Assembly (NCBI RefSeq): GCF_014217215.1
Contig: NZ_CP056080.1
Span: 62,001-126,000, forward strand
Direction of reading: 5' to 3'
Length of the DNA stretch: 64,000 bases
Source: Rothia nasimurium
GTDB taxonomy: Bacteria; Actinomycetota; Actinomycetes; Actinomycetales; Micrococcaceae
The notes under the pieces were generated by a model, which was not told the DNA's origin, made no database searches, and saw only the letters and a list, made by a program, of their open reading frames with translations. This document shows, in pieces, positions 1-8,966 of the stretch. The translations under genes were made by a program, and so were the position numbers. Position 1 is the first letter of the stretch. Each line of letters begins with the position of its first letter.

Positions 1-2
1 TC

Positions 3-3000
3 TCCACCTCGTCCCTGGCTCGTATTTTCTTCCGTCTACGCCTGACCACCCCTAACACCATTCCTGCCCTGGATGCCAAGGCGATTGAGCGCCGCTTGCA
101 GGAAGCTACCCGATCCTGGGGCGAGGCAACCGCCGCTGCCGTTGAGACAGCAGCTGCCGGCGAAGGTTTGAGTGCCGAGGACGGCCGTGCAGCTGCCTCA
201 GCCTGGTCTGAGGCTGTGCCCATGACCTACCGCGCCGACTACGAGGTAGAAAACGCCGTTGAAGATATCAACATTTTCGAATCTCTCAGCGACGAGCAGC
301 CGGCCGCCATCCGCATGGGGGAGCACCAGGGCCGTACCCGCATCAAGACCTACCTGGCTAGCGCCCACACCCTTACCGAGCTGCTACCCGTGATGCAGAA
401 CATGGGCCTGGTCGTTATCGATCAGAAGCCCTACGACATCACCCCGGCAGACGGCCGCAGCTTCTCCCTCTACGACTTCGGTGTTGAACTGCCCGAAGGC
501 ATCGAAGCGGAGAAGGTCGCTGCCCTCTACGAGGACGCCCTGAACGCCTACCTGCTGGGTAAGCGCGAATCTGACAGCCTAGACCGCCTGATTCTGGCAG
601 AAGGTCTGACCTGGGAGCAGGTGCGCGTACTGCGCGCCTACACCCACTACCTGGTGCAGCTGGGGCAGGTCTACACCGCCGAATTCATGTCTGACACCCT
701 GCTGGCCTACCCGCAGGCAACCGGTCTGCTGGCGCGTTACTTCGAGGTCAGCTTCGACCCCGATGCTCAGTTCGAAAGCAACGAGCAGCGCGAGGACGCC
801 CGTGAGCAGGTCTGGCGTGAACTGGGCGGCGTGCTTGATGCCATCCCCACCCTCGACGTGGACCGCTTTATACGCTCCCTGGCCGCCGTCATGAAGGCGA
901 CCCTGCGCACCAACGCCTACCTGGACCGTCCGGCCCTGGCCCTCAAGGTGGCACCCGGCCAGATTGACTTTGCGCCCCTGCCCCGCCCCACCTTCGAAAT
1001 CTTCGTCTACTCACCCCGCGTTGAGGGCGTGCACCTGCGCTTCGGCTCCGTTGCCCGCGGTGGCCTGCGCTGGTCTGACCGCCGCGAAGACTTCCGCACC
1101 GAGGTGCTCGGTCTGGTTAAGGCCCAGATGGTCAAGAACGCCGTCATTATCCCCACCGGCGCCAAGGGCGGCTTCTACCCCAAGCAGCTCCCCAACCCGG
1201 CCCTCGACCGAGACGCCTGGATCACCGAAGGTCGCGAGTCCTACAAGGTTTTCATCGCCTCTCTGCTCGACGTCACCGACAACCTGGCTATCGAAGCCGA
1301 CGGTAGCGAAACCGTCGTGCACAACCCCCGCGTTATCACCCGCGACGGCGACGACTACTACCTGGTTGTAGCTGCCGACAAGGGCACCGCATCCTTCTCA
1401 GACACCGCAAACGCCATCAGCGCAGACTACGGCTTCTGGCTGGGTGACGCCTTCGCCTCCGGCGGCTCTGTGGGCTACGACCACAAGGCCATGGGCATTA
1501 CCGCCCGCGGTGCCTGGGAGTCCGTCAAGCGTCACTTTGCTGAGCTGGGCATCGACTGCCAGAACGAAGAATTCACCGCCGTCGGCATCGGCGATATGAG
1601 TGGCGACGTCTTCGGTAACGGCCTCATGCGCTCCCGCGCCACCCGACTGGTTGCGGCCTTCGACCACCGCGACATCTTCCTCGACCCCAACCCCAACGCC
1701 GAGGTCGCCTTCGACGAGCGCGTACGCCTCTACAACCTGCCCCGCTCGTCCTGGCAGGATTACAACCCCGAGCTCATCTCAGCCGGTGGTGGCGTCTACT
1801 CGCGCGGCGCTAAGTCAATCCCGATCTCTGACCAGGTACGCGAAGTTCTGGGCCTAGACGAAGACGTGACCGAGATGGCCCCGCCCGAACTGCTCTCCGC
1901 CATCCTCAAGGCCCCCGTCGACCTGCTCTACAACGGTGGCATCGGTACCTACGTCAAGGGCTTCACCGAAACCCACGCTGCCGTAGGTGACAAGGCCAAC
2001 GACGCTATCCGCGTCAACGGCCGCGATTTGCGCGCTCGCATCGTGGGCGAGGGTGGCAACCTGGGCTTCACCCAGCTGGGTCGTATTGAAGCTGCCCGAG
2101 CTGGCATCCTCATCAATACCGATGCCATCGATAACTCCGCCGGTGTTGAGACCTCAGACCGCGAGGTCAACATCAAGATTCTGGTTGACCGCCTAGTCAC
2201 CGCCGGTGAGCTCTCTGCTGAACAACGCGCAGGGTTCATCGAAGCCCAGGGCGAGGACGTCGGTGCTCAGGTGTTGCGCACCAACGTTGAGCAGAACGTG
2301 CTGCTGCAGGCAGAATGCCACGGTGTAATTCCCGGGGTCGAGGCCTATATCCGCCTGATTCACGACCTCGAAGAGAATGCTGGTCTCAACCGCGAGGTGG
2401 AATTCCTCCCCACCGATGAAGAAATCCGCGAACGCTATGAAGCCACCGGTGAAACCCTCAACGGGCCTGAGCTGGCTGTTCTTGCTGCCTATGTGAAGAT
2501 TCACCTCACTGCAGAGCTTGAGAAGACCGACCTGGCAGACGACCCCTACCTGGCCCGTGTGCTTACCGAGTACTTCCCGCCCGCCCTGGTTGAACACTTC
2601 GGTGAGCACCTAGAATCTCACCCCCTGCGCAAGCAGATTATCTGCACCCGTGTAGCCAATGAGATGGTTAATCTGGGTGGCATCACCCATGTCTTCCGCG
2701 CAGCGGAAGAAACCGGTGTGGGGGTAGACGCCCTGGCACGAGCCTTCTACGTTTCACGTGAAACATTTGGCATTGGCAACTCAGCACGGTTGCACCGCGA
2801 GCTTCCTGCCTCTGTTCCCCTGGAAGGCTGGCAGGCTGTTATCAAGGACTGGCAGCGCGTGCTCGACCGCCTGGCCCGCTGGTTTGCGGCCGAACGTTCG
2901 GTGGTTGTGGGCACGCCCATCGCCGAGATGGTTGAGCGCTTCAAGCCCGTTGCAGAGCTCATTCCTTCACTCAAGGATTACTTCTCAGAAGATACTCGTG

Positions 3001-3509
3001 CCCGAGTTCGAGCCATGCGTGACCAGGCTGAAGAATGGGGCCTGCCTGAGGAACTCATCGTCAACTGGATTCGTGAGTTCGAAGCCTTCGCCCTCATGGA
3101 TGTTGTGCGCATCGCAGAAGCTAACGGCCTCTCCACCGAGCAGGTCGCCCGCGTCTACTACTCGGTCTACGATCGCTTCCAGGTGGACCTGCTGCTGACC
3201 ACCATCTCCAAGCTGCCTCGTAATGACCGCTGGGAGACCCTGGCTCGTTCGTCTCTGCGTGATGACCTCTACGAGATTGCTGCTTCTCTGGCTCTCAATG
3301 TCGTACAGGAAGTCGGTGAAGGTGTTGCTGCTGGAACCGAGAGCGGCGACACCGCGGTAGCCCGCTGGGTAGAGAACCACCCCGTTCGTATGGGCCGTGT
3401 GGATTCCATGCTGGCGGAGATTCAGGACGCCGCCCCCGGCGCCGATGGCCGCCCCCGCCTGGCTGTCCTGCAGGTAGCCCTGCGCACCCTGCGCGGCGCG
3501 GTCAGCTAG
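3..3509 (+). CDS. gdh: NAD-dependent glutamate dehydrogenase, large type (5' end outside window)
   Basis: Oxidises glutamate to 2-oxoglutarate and ammonia with NAD, in the cytoplasm. The reading frame is open from the first complete codon of the window (reading STSSLARIFFRLRLTT), so this is the C-terminal roughly 1,165 residues of a protein that is usually about 1,550-1,650 aa; the first Met-like codon inside the window is not the real start. The glutamate-binding and catalytic-lysine region is recognisable as GLVKAQMVKNAVIIPTGAKG near 1,110-1,170, and the NAD-binding region follows (VGIGDMSGDVFGNGLMRSRA near 1,580-1,640). It ends at TAG followed by a strong hairpin. The resistance unit sits 71 bp after its stop codon and does not disrupt it. 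Confidence 0.93.
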   Translation, partial: STSSLARIFFRLRLTTPNTIPALDAKAIERRLQEATRSWGEATAAAVETAAAGEGLSAEDGRAAASAWSEAVPMTYRADYEVENAVEDINIFESLSDEQPAAIRMGEHQGRTRIKTYLASAHTLTELLPVMQNMGLVVIDQKPYDITPADGRSFSLYDFGVELPEGIEAEKVAALYEDALNAYLLGKRESDSLDRLILAEGLTWEQVRVLRAYTHYLVQLGQVYTAEFMSDTLLAYPQATGLLARYFEVSFDPDAQFESNEQREDAREQVWRELGGVLDAIPTLDVDRFIRSLAAVMKATLRTNAYLDRPALALKVAPGQIDFAPLPRPTFEIFVYSPRVEGVHLRFGSVARGGLRWSDRREDFRTEVLGLVKAQMVKNAVIIPTGAKGGFYPKQLPNPALDRDAWITEGRESYKVFIASLLDVTDNLAIEADGSETVVHNPRVITRDGDDYYLVVAADKGTASFSDTANAISADYGFWLGDAFASGGSVGYDHKAMGITARGAWESVKRHFAELGIDCQNEEFTAVGIGDMSGDVFGNGLMRSRATRLVAAFDHRDIFLDPNPNAEVAFDERVRLYNLPRSSWQDYNPELISAGGGVYSRGAKSIPISDQVREVLGLDEDVTEMAPPELLSAILKAPVDLLYNGGIGTYVKGFTETHAAVGDKANDAIRVNGRDLRARIVGEGGNLGFTQLGRIEAARAGILINTDAIDNSAGVETSDREVNIKILVDRLVTAGELSAEQRAGFIEAQGEDVGAQVLRTNVEQNVLLQAECHGVIPGVEAYIRLIHDLEENAGLNREVEFLPTDEEIRERYEATGETLNGPELAVLAAYVKIHLTAELEKTDLADDPYLARVLTEYFPPALVEHFGEHLESHPLRKQIICTRVANEMVNLGGITHVFRAAEETGVGVDALARAFYVSRETFGIGNSARLHRELPASVPLEGWQAVIKDWQRVLDRLARWFAAERSVVVGTPIAEMVERFKPVAELIPSLKDYFSEDTRARVRAMRDQAEEWGLPEELIVNWIREFEAFALMDVVRIAEANGLSTEQVARVYYSVYDRFQVDLLLTTISKLPRNDRWETLARSSLRDDLYEIAASLALNVVQEVGEGVAAGTESGDTAVARWVENHPVRMGRVDSMLAEIQDAAPGADGRPRLAVLQVALRTLRGAVS

Positions 3510-3532
3510 GCCAGCCCAGCGGCTAGATGACA

Positions 3533-3560
3533 GGGCCAGGTAGCGTCTGCTACCTGGCCC
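3533..3560 (+). terminator. Hairpin after glutamate dehydrogenase
   Basis: Perfect 12-bp stem GGGCCAGGTAGC / GCTACCTGGCCC with a 4-nt loop, 23 bp after the gdh stop codon. There is no T-run after it, as is common in high-GC actinobacteria. It lies outside the resistance unit and belongs to the backbone. Confidence 0.75.
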
Positions 3561-3580
3561 ACCAGCTGACTACCTATAAG

Positions 3581-3586
3581 CCTAGA
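3581..3586. repeat. Left outer target-site duplication CCTAGA
   Basis: CCTAGA abuts the left end of the cmx transposon copy 1 and recurs exactly at 24515-24520, abutting the right end of copy 2. It fits the NCTAGN 6-bp target preference known for IS481 of Bordetella. Joining the outer flanks across one copy (CTATAAG-CCTAGA-ACTGCAAAG) restores a plausible uninterrupted backbone site. Confidence 0.9.
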
Positions 3587-4571
3587 TGTGATGTCCAGGG
3601 ACGTTGTTGAGTCGGTCGAAGGGTACGCCGCCAATCGCAGAGTGGTGTCGGTGGTGGTTGTAGAAGTGGAGCCAGCCGGGCAGCGCCAGGCGTCGTTCGG
3701 CCTCTGAACCGTAAAACCTGGCATAGGCCCAGCCGTCCCCGAGCGTGCGGTGGAATCGCTCGATCTTCCCGTTCGTCTGCGGCCGGTAGGGGCGTGTCCG
3801 CTTGTGTCGGATGCCGAGCCGAGCGCAGAAGTCCCTCCATGCGTGGGATCTGTATGCCGACCCGTTGTCGGATAGGACTCGCTCGACGGTCACGCCTCGT
3901 TCGGCGAACCAGGCCACGGCGCGTTCGAGAACTCCCACCGCTGTGCTCGCCTGCTCATCCGACCAGATTTCTGCGTATGCGACGCGGGAGTGGTCATCGA
4001 TGACTGTGTGAACGAACGCCGTCCCGGTGCGCGGCTTGTGATCTTTTCCTCGTGGTAATCCCGGAGTCGCGAGCTTGTTCCGTGCGCCTTGCTGCCGACC
4101 TACGTAACGATGTCCACCGCCGTCGGGGATGTTGCCGAACTTCGTGACATCGACATGAATCAACGATCCCGGATGAGGATGCTCATATCGCCGCAATGGC
4201 TCGCCAGTGACACGATCGATATGCGAGAGGCGGTTCACGCGGCAACGGACGAGGACCGCGTGAACAGTCGACGTCGAGAGACCAAGTCACGCAGCGATCT
4301 GGGCTGGCCCCAGTCGAAGCCGCCAGCGCAGGTTGATGATCTTCTTCTTGACATGCTCGGGCGTCCTGCCTGGGATCCGGTGCGGCTTGCTGGAGCGATC
4401 CTGCATCCCAAACTCACCCTCTTCCCGGTAGCGGCCTGCCCATTTCCGGGCAGTGATCGGGGAGACCATGAACATCTTTGCGGCGATCGTGGCCGGATAG
4501 CCGTCTTCGACAATCAGCCGAGCTAACCGGAGACGGGCACGAGGAGTGAGAAGAGCGTTCGGATGGGTCAT
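3582..4571 (-). pseudogene. tnp: IS481-family transposase, interrupted by an in-frame TGA (copy 1)
   Basis: About 330 codons in one frame, starting at ATG 4571-4569, which overlaps the cmx stop codon (TGATG), so translation is probably coupled to cmx. The N-terminal helix-turn-helix (IAAKMFMVSPITARKWAGRY) is intact. A single TGA at 4289-4287, most simply a CGA-to-TGA change in AQIAA(R)LGLS, cuts it after about 94 residues. The downstream rve core continues in frame with HVDVTKFGNI, LSDNGSAYRS and TNGKIERFHR, which carry the DDE residues. The terminal stop is not inside the transposon: TAG is read from the CTAG of the duplicated target (GHHI-stop). As written it encodes no full-length transposase unless the TGA is read through. 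Confidence 0.85.
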
Positions 4572-5746
4572 CAATTGGCCTCCGCCGCGGTCTTCGTAAG
4601 CGCGCGTCTGGTGAGAAGCATGATGACGAGAGCGATCGCTGTCAGCACCGAAGCGACCCAAACCGGCGCGAGCAGCCCCAGCCCGGTCGCGAGCCCGAGC
4701 GCACCAAGCACGGGCCCCGCTGCAGCTCCGATATTCAATGCTGCGGTTGCGTACGAACCGCCCATCGTTGGCGCACCCGATGCTGCATACAGCACACGCG
4801 TGATCAGAGTACTGCCGACGCCGAACGACAGGAATCCCTGAACGAGGACGAGGACGATAAGCGCAACGGGATGAGATGCGACCACTGCCAACACGATCCA
4901 GCCTGTCAGCAATAGCGGTCCGCCGACTGCGAGCACGAGGCCAGGTCGTTGATCTGATAGTCGTCCTGCGATCGTGATGCCAAGGAACGATCCGATGCCG
5001 AACATCACCAGCGCGACGGACACCCACGCTTCGGCCAAGCCCGCGGTCTCGGTCACGATGGGTGCCAGGAAGGTGAATGCCGCAAAGGTCCCTCCGTTGT
5101 TCAGCGCTCCGAGTGCCATGGCCAGGATGAGCCGCGGCGTCGCCAACTGGCTGAGCTCGACACGGAGCCTTGGTGAGGTCGCGCTAGTCTCGCTCCGACC
5201 AACATTGTTCGTGACGCCACGAATGACTCCAACGGCCGCGGGAATACAGAGGATGGCGATCGCCCAGAACGTCGTTCGCCAGCCCAGCGCTGTGCCGAGC
5301 AGTGCCCCGGCGGGGACGCCCACGACGGTTGCGATCGTCGTGCCGGAGAGCAGGATCGACAGTGCACGCCCCTTCTGGTTCGCTGGCACGAGGGTAGTGG
5401 CCATGCTCAGTGCTACGGCGAGGAATCCTGCGTTTGCGAGAGCGCTGAGCACCCGGGTGATGAGCAGGAGAGAGAACACTGGTGTCATCGCTCCGATGAC
5501 GTGGCTTCCCGCGAACACGAGAAGGCAAACGATCAATGTGAGCCGCGGTGGCCAACGGCGAGCGAATGCCGCCATCACTGGCGCGCCGACGACCATACCG
5601 ACTGCGAATGCGGAGGTCAGCAGGCCCGCAGTGCCGACCGAGACGTCAAGTTCGGTCGCGATCGCGGGGAGCAATCCCGCGAGCATGAATTCTGAAGTGC
5701 CCATGACGAAGACCGCCAGGGCAAGTATGTAAAGGACAAAAGGCAT
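4571..5746 (-). CDS. cmx: Chloramphenicol exporter Cmx (MFS), copy 1
   Basis: 391-residue, 12-helix major facilitator of the Cmx/Cmr/CmlA drug:H+ antiporter group, which exports chloramphenicol across the cytoplasmic membrane. It starts MPFVLYILALAVFVMGTSEF, the usual first helix of this group, and has full family length. An SD-like CTCGGAG lies a few bases before ATG. A 17-codon leader ORF and a hairpin lie directly upstream, suggesting inducible translation as described for related Cmr exporters. The transposase start overlaps its stop codon. I am confident of the family and of the cmx assignment; it is identical in translation to the second copy at 23055. Confidence 0.92.
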   Translation of the reverse strand: MPFVLYILALAVFVMGTSEFMLAGLLPAIATELDVSVGTAGLLTSAFAVGMVVGAPVMAAFARRWPPRLTLIVCLLVFAGSHVIGAMTPVFSLLLITRVLSALANAGFLAVALSMATTLVPANQKGRALSILLSGTTIATVVGVPAGALLGTALGWRTTFWAIAILCIPAAVGVIRGVTNNVGRSETSATSPRLRVELSQLATPRLILAMALGALNNGGTFAAFTFLAPIVTETAGLAEAWVSVALVMFGIGSFLGITIAGRLSDQRPGLVLAVGGPLLLTGWIVLAVVASHPVALIVLVLVQGFLSFGVGSTLITRVLYAASGAPTMGGSYATAALNIGAAAGPVLGALGLATGLGLLAPVWVASVLTAIALVIMLLTRRALTKTAAEAN

Positions 5747-5767
5747 CGAGTACTCCGAGGTGTAAGA

Positions 5768-5821
5768 TCAAGAAATGGTTCTTCTTGTCACCACGGCCAG
5801 CGCCCCGGGTACGCCAGACAT
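5768..5821 (-). promoter_or_regulatory. Candidate cmx leader peptide (17 aa)
   Basis: Short ORF MSGVPGALAVVTRRTIS, ending 21 nt before the cmx start, preceded by an 8-bp inverted repeat (ACGCCCAC 5822-5829 / GTGGGCGT 5837-5844). Translational attenuation by a stalled leader is established for several cmlA/cmr genes; applying it here is inference. The same ORF is present at 24252-24305 in copy 2. Confidence 0.45.
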
Positions 5822-5844
5822 ACGCCCACACAGATCGTGGGCGT

Positions 5845-6030
5845 CGTAACTAGTGGTTCAAGGGGCTGGCGGTGTGACCGACAACCCCTGACCTGTTTGA
5901 TTCGGGACTCGACATGCCCCAAACTCTAACATGCCTTCAATTTCAATGGCAAGCGGTCTGGACAGATACTTCTTGAATCGGCACGGTGTCATTACGGGCG
6001 GGGGCCAGAACAACGTCCCTGGACATCACA
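5845..6030. other. cmx upstream region to transposon right end
   Basis: No gene is seen. On the minus strand TTGCCA and TTAGAG are spaced by 17 bp near 5925-5955 and could be the cmx promoter. The last 22 bp are the right terminal inverted repeat. Confidence 0.4.
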
Positions 6031-6518
6031 TCTAGGCGTTCTGCGATGAAGGTTGGATCCCAGCCGGGATTGAAAGTGTCGACGTGGGTGAATCCGAGCC
6101 GCTCGTATAGGCCACGCAGGTTCGGGTGGCAGTCGAGCCGCAGCTTGGCGCACCCCTGCGTTCGCGCGGCATGGCGGCAAGCCTCGATCAGCGCGGAGCT
6201 GACACCCCGGCCCGCATGTGTCCGTCGCACCGCGAGCTTGTGCAGATATGCGGCCTCCCCCTTGAGGGCGCCGGGCCAGAACTCGGGATCCTCGGCCGAC
6301 AAGGTGCAACAGCCGACGATGCCGTCGCTGCAACTCGCGACTAGGAGCTCGGATCTCAGGACGAAGGTCTCCGCGAATGTCCGGTCGATCCGCGCGACGT
6401 CCCAGGCGGGCGTTCCCTTGGCGGACATCCACGCCGCAGCGTCGTGCATCAGCCGCACAACCTCGTCGATATCACCCGAGCAGGCGACCCGAACGTTCGG
6501 AGGCTCCTCGCTGTCCAT
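6031..6518 (-). pseudogene. orf5: Class 1 integron orf5 (GNAT acetyltransferase), C-terminus split by the cmx transposon
   Basis: Starts MDSEEPPNVRVACSGDIDEV and carries the acetyl-CoA-binding GNAT core (LAVRRTHAGRGVSSALIEAC) found in the 3'-conserved segment after sul1. Reading frame and sequence match orf5 as far as PTFIAERL, where the cmx transposon begins; the frame then runs on into transposon DNA to 5943, adding a foreign tail of about 28 residues. The missing C-terminal codons (LEI-stop) lie 16 kb away at 22054-22065. Only the last few residues are replaced, so the enzyme could still fold, but its substrate has never been clear. Confidence 0.85.
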
Positions 6519-6645
6519 TCGCTCCCCTGGCGCGGTATGAACCGCCGCCTCATAGTGCAGTTTGATCCTGACGAGCCCAGCATGTCTGCGCCCACCTTCG
6601 CGGAACCTGACCAGGGTCCGCTAGCGGGCGGCCGGAAGGTGAATG

Positions 6646-7485
6646 CTAGGCATGATCTAACCCTCGGTCTCTGGCGTCGCGACTGCGAAATTTCGCGAGG
6701 GTTTCCGAGAAGGTGATTGCGCTTCGCAGATCTCCAGGCGCGTGGGTGCGGACGTAGTCAGCGCCATTGCCGATCGCGTGAAGTTCCGCCGCAAGGCTCG
6801 CTGGACCCAGATCCTTTACAGGAAGGCCAACGGTGGCGCCCAAGAAGGATTTCCGCGACACCGAGACCAATAGCGGAAGCCCCAACGCCGACTTCAGCTT
6901 TTGAAGGTTCGACAGCACGTGCAGCGATGTTTCCGGTGCGGGGCTCAAGAAAAATCCCATCCCCGGATCGAGGATGAGCCGGTCGGCAGCGACCCCGCTC
7001 CGTCGCAAGGCGGAAACCCGCGCCTCGAAGAACCGCACAATCTCGTCGAGCGCGTCTTCGGGTCGAAGGTGACCGGTGCGGGTGGCGATGCCATCCCGCT
7101 GCGCTGAGTGCATAACCACCAGCCTGCAGTCCGCCTCAGCAATATCGGGATAGAGCGCAGGGTCAGGAAATCCTTGGATATCGTTCAGGTAGCCCACGCC
7201 GCGCTTGAGCGCATAGCGCTGGGTTTCCGGTTGGAAGCTGTCGATTGAAACACGGTGCATCTGATCGGACAGGGCGTCTAAGAGCGGCGCAATACGTCTG
7301 ATCTCATCGGCCGGCGATACAGGCCTCGCGTCCGGATGGCTGGCGGCCGGTCCGACATCCACGACGTCTGATCCGACTCGCAGCATTTCGATCGCCGCGG
7401 TGACAGCGCCGGCGGGGTCTAGCCGCCGGCTCTCATCGAAGAAGGAGTCCTCGGTGAGATTCAGAATGCCGAACACCGTCACCAT
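6646..7485 (-). CDS. sul1: Sulfonamide-resistant dihydropteroate synthase Sul1 (copy 1)
   Basis: 279-residue DHPS variant that makes dihydropteroate in folate synthesis while excluding sulfonamides. The start chosen is [20 protein letters not shown] at 7485, the standard Sul1 start, rather than an upstream in-frame extension. The pterin and pABA-site segments are recognisable ([38 protein letters not shown]). It overlaps the end of qacEdelta1 by 7 bp, the textbook arrangement. I recognise it as essentially canonical Sul1. Confidence 0.97.
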   Translation of the reverse strand: MVTVFGILNLTEDSFFDESRRLDPAGAVTAAIEMLRVGSDVVDVGPAASHPDARPVSPADEIRRIAPLLDALSDQMHRVSIDSFQPETQRYALKRGVGYLNDIQGFPDPALYPDIAEADCRLVVMHSAQRDGIATRTGHLRPEDALDEIVRFFEARVSALRRSGVAADRLILDPGMGFFLSPAPETSLHVLSNLQKLKSALGLPLLVSVSRKSFLGATVGLPVKDLGPASLAAELHAIGNGADYVRTHAPGDLRSAITFSETLAKFRSRDARDRGLDHA

Positions 7486-7826
7486 GGCGTCGGCCTCCGC
7501 AGCGACTTCCACGATGGGGATCGGGCGAGCAAAAAGGCAGCAATTATGAGCCCCATACCTACAAAGCCCCACGCATCAAGCTTTTGCCCATGAAGCAACC
7601 AGGCAATGGCTGTAATTATGACGACGCCGAGTCCCGACCAGACTGCATAAGCAACACCGACAGGGATGGATTTCAGAACCAGAGAAAGAAAATAAAATGC
7701 GATGCCATAACCGATTATGACAACGGCGGAAGGGGCAAGCTTAGTAAAGCCCTCGCTAGATTTTAATGCGGATGTTGCGATTACTTCGCCAACTATTGCG
7801 ATAACAAGAAAAAGCCAGCCTTTCAT
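7479..7826 (-). CDS. qacEdelta1: Truncated small multidrug exporter QacEdelta1 (copy 1)
   Basis: 115-residue SMR-family membrane protein, four-helix topology ([20 protein letters not shown] at the N-terminus), fused at its C-terminus to the sul1 junction ([13 protein letters not shown]), which is the defining deletion of the class 1 integron 3'-conserved segment. It gives at most weak quaternary ammonium tolerance. It is expressed from its own upstream region and from the integron promoter. Confidence 0.96.
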   Translation of the reverse strand: MKGWLFLVIAIVGEVIATSALKSSEGFTKLAPSAVVIIGYGIAFYFLSLVLKSIPVGVAYAVWSGLGVVIITAIAWLLHGQKLDAWGFVGMGLIIAAFLLARSPSWKSLRRPTPW

Positions 7827-7833
7827 GATATAT

Positions 7834-7939
7834 CTCCCAATTTGTGTAGGGCTTATTATGCACGCTTAAAAATAATAAAAGCAGACTTGACCTGATAGTT
7901 TGGCTGTGAGCAATTATGTGCTTAGTGCATCTAACGCCG
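7834..7939 (-). repeat. qacE leader, repeated upstream of aadA
   Basis: 106 bp upstream of qacEdelta1 recur at 8791-8896 upstream of aadA (offset 957 bp), and a third copy precedes the second qacEdelta1. The copy next to aadA places a qacE-type cassette leader in front of the aadA start codon. Confidence 0.8.
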
Positions 7940-7988
7940 GAGTTAAGCCGCCGCGCGTAGCGCGGTCGGCTTGAACGAATTGTTAGAC
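7930..7988 (-). other. attC: attC site of the aadA cassette
   Basis: About 60 bp, bounded by GTCTAAC-type and GTTAGATG-type core sites, with an imperfect palindrome (GCCGACCGCGC / GCGCGGCGGC), directly after the aadA stop. This is the aadA2-type recombination site joined to the 3'-conserved segment. Confidence 0.85.
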
Positions 7989-7989
7989 A

Positions 7990-8781
7990 TCATTTACCAA
8001 CTGACTTGATGATCTCGCCTTTCACAAAGCGAATAAATTCTTCCAAGTGATCTGCGCGTGAGGCCAAGTGATCTTCTTTTTGTCCCAGATAAGCTTGCTT
8101 AGCTTCAAGTAAGACGGGCTGATACTGGGCAGGTAGGCGTTTTATTGCCCAGTCGGCAGCGACATCCTTCGGCGCGATTTTGCCGGTTATTGCGCTGTAC
8201 CAAATGCGGGACAACGTAAGCACTACATTTCGCTCATCGCCGGCCCAGTCGGGCTGCGAGTTCCATAGCTTCAAGGTTTCCCTCAGCGCCTCGAATAGAT
8301 CCTGTTCAGGAACCGGGTCAAAGAATTCCTCCGCTGCCGGACCTACCAAGGCAACGCTATGTTCTCTTGCTTTTGTAAGCAGGATAGCTAGATCAATGTC
8401 GATCATGGCTGGCTCGAAGATACCCGCAAGAATGTCATTGCGCTGCCATTCTCCAAATTGCAGTTCCCGTCTGGCTGGATAACGCCAAGGAACAACATCG
8501 CCGTACACGACGATGGTAACTTCCAAGGCACGGAGAGCTTCACTTTGGCCGGGAGAAGCGGAAACTTCCAGGAAATCTACGAACAGAGCCTGCCGCACAG
8601 TCTCATCGAGCTGTGCAGTCACAGTAACCAGCAAATCAATATCACTGCATGGCTTCAGGCCACCGTCGAGTGCAGAGCCGTACAAATGCACGGCCAGCAA
8701 CGTCGATCCCAGATGATGCTCGATGACGTTGAGTGCCTGTGATAGCTGTACCGAAATCTCGGCGGGCACTGCGTTGCTCAT
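7990..8781 (-). CDS. aadA: Aminoglycoside (3'')(9) adenylyltransferase, chimeric AadA
   Basis: 263-residue enzyme that adenylylates streptomycin and spectinomycin in the cytoplasm. The nucleotidyltransferase motif (LYGSALDGGLKPCSDIDLLV, residues about 34-53) is intact. The start at 8781 gives MSNAVPAEISVQLSQALNVI. From memory, the first 110 or so residues belong with the aadA16/aadA6/aadA11 group, while the sequence from about residue 115 to the end (EEFFDPVPEQDLFEALRETL onwards, ending GEIIKSVGK) is aadA2. The switch falls in a stretch shared by both parents (QFGEWQRNDILAGIFEPA). The downstream attC is also aadA2-like. The chimera is inference without alignment. Confidence 0.92.
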   Translation of the reverse strand: MSNAVPAEISVQLSQALNVIEHHLGSTLLAVHLYGSALDGGLKPCSDIDLLVTVTAQLDETVRQALFVDFLEVSASPGQSEALRALEVTIVVYGDVVPWRYPARRELQFGEWQRNDILAGIFEPAMIDIDLAILLTKAREHSVALVGPAAEEFFDPVPEQDLFEALRETLKLWNSQPDWAGDERNVVLTLSRIWYSAITGKIAPKDVAADWAIKRLPAQYQPVLLEAKQAYLGQKEDHLASRADHLEEFIRFVKGEIIKSVGK

Positions 8782-8886
8782 GATGTCTAACTCCCAATTT
8801 GTGTAGGGCTTATTATGCACGCTTAAAAATAATAAAAGCAGACTTGACCTGATAGTTTGGCTGTGAGCAATTATGTGCTTAGTGCA

Positions 8887-8966
8887 TCTAACGCCGCTAA
8901 GCAGCGGCACATTTTGCGTTTTGAGCGCAGCGAAGCAAAATGTGTCCGATGGCTTGGATGGTTAAC
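8887..8966 (-). other. attC: attC site of the dfrA cassette
   Basis: Between the dfrA stop and the qacE-type leader of aadA. It contains core sites GGTTAAC and GTTAGATG and a long imperfect palindrome built around ACATTTTGC / GCAAAATGT. Confidence 0.8.

Larger units (their letters stand above)
3587..6030 (-). mobile_element. IS481-family cmx transposon, copy 1
   Basis: 2,444 bp with 22-bp perfect terminal inverted repeats beginning TGTGATGTCCAGGGACGTTG. It holds cmx and a nonsense-mutated transposase read in the same direction. It differs from copy 2 by at least two substitutions near the right end. The gene pairing recalls chloramphenicol transposons described from Corynebacterium (Tn5564-type); identity to a named element was not checked. 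Confidence 0.85.
6338..7936 (-). repeat. 1.6-kb direct repeat, 3'-conserved segment copy 1
   Basis: Part of orf5, all of sul1, all of qacEdelta1 and the segment edge are repeated at 18118-19716, offset 11,780 bp, same orientation. I saw no differences by eye. Confidence 0.85.

Noticed and set aside
4974..5732. 252-aa open frame opposite cmx (and its copy at 23458-24216)
   Set aside because: It is the antisense shadow of a high-GC membrane-protein gene: Ala/Thr/Pro/Arg-rich, no family marks, and it covers cmx completely.
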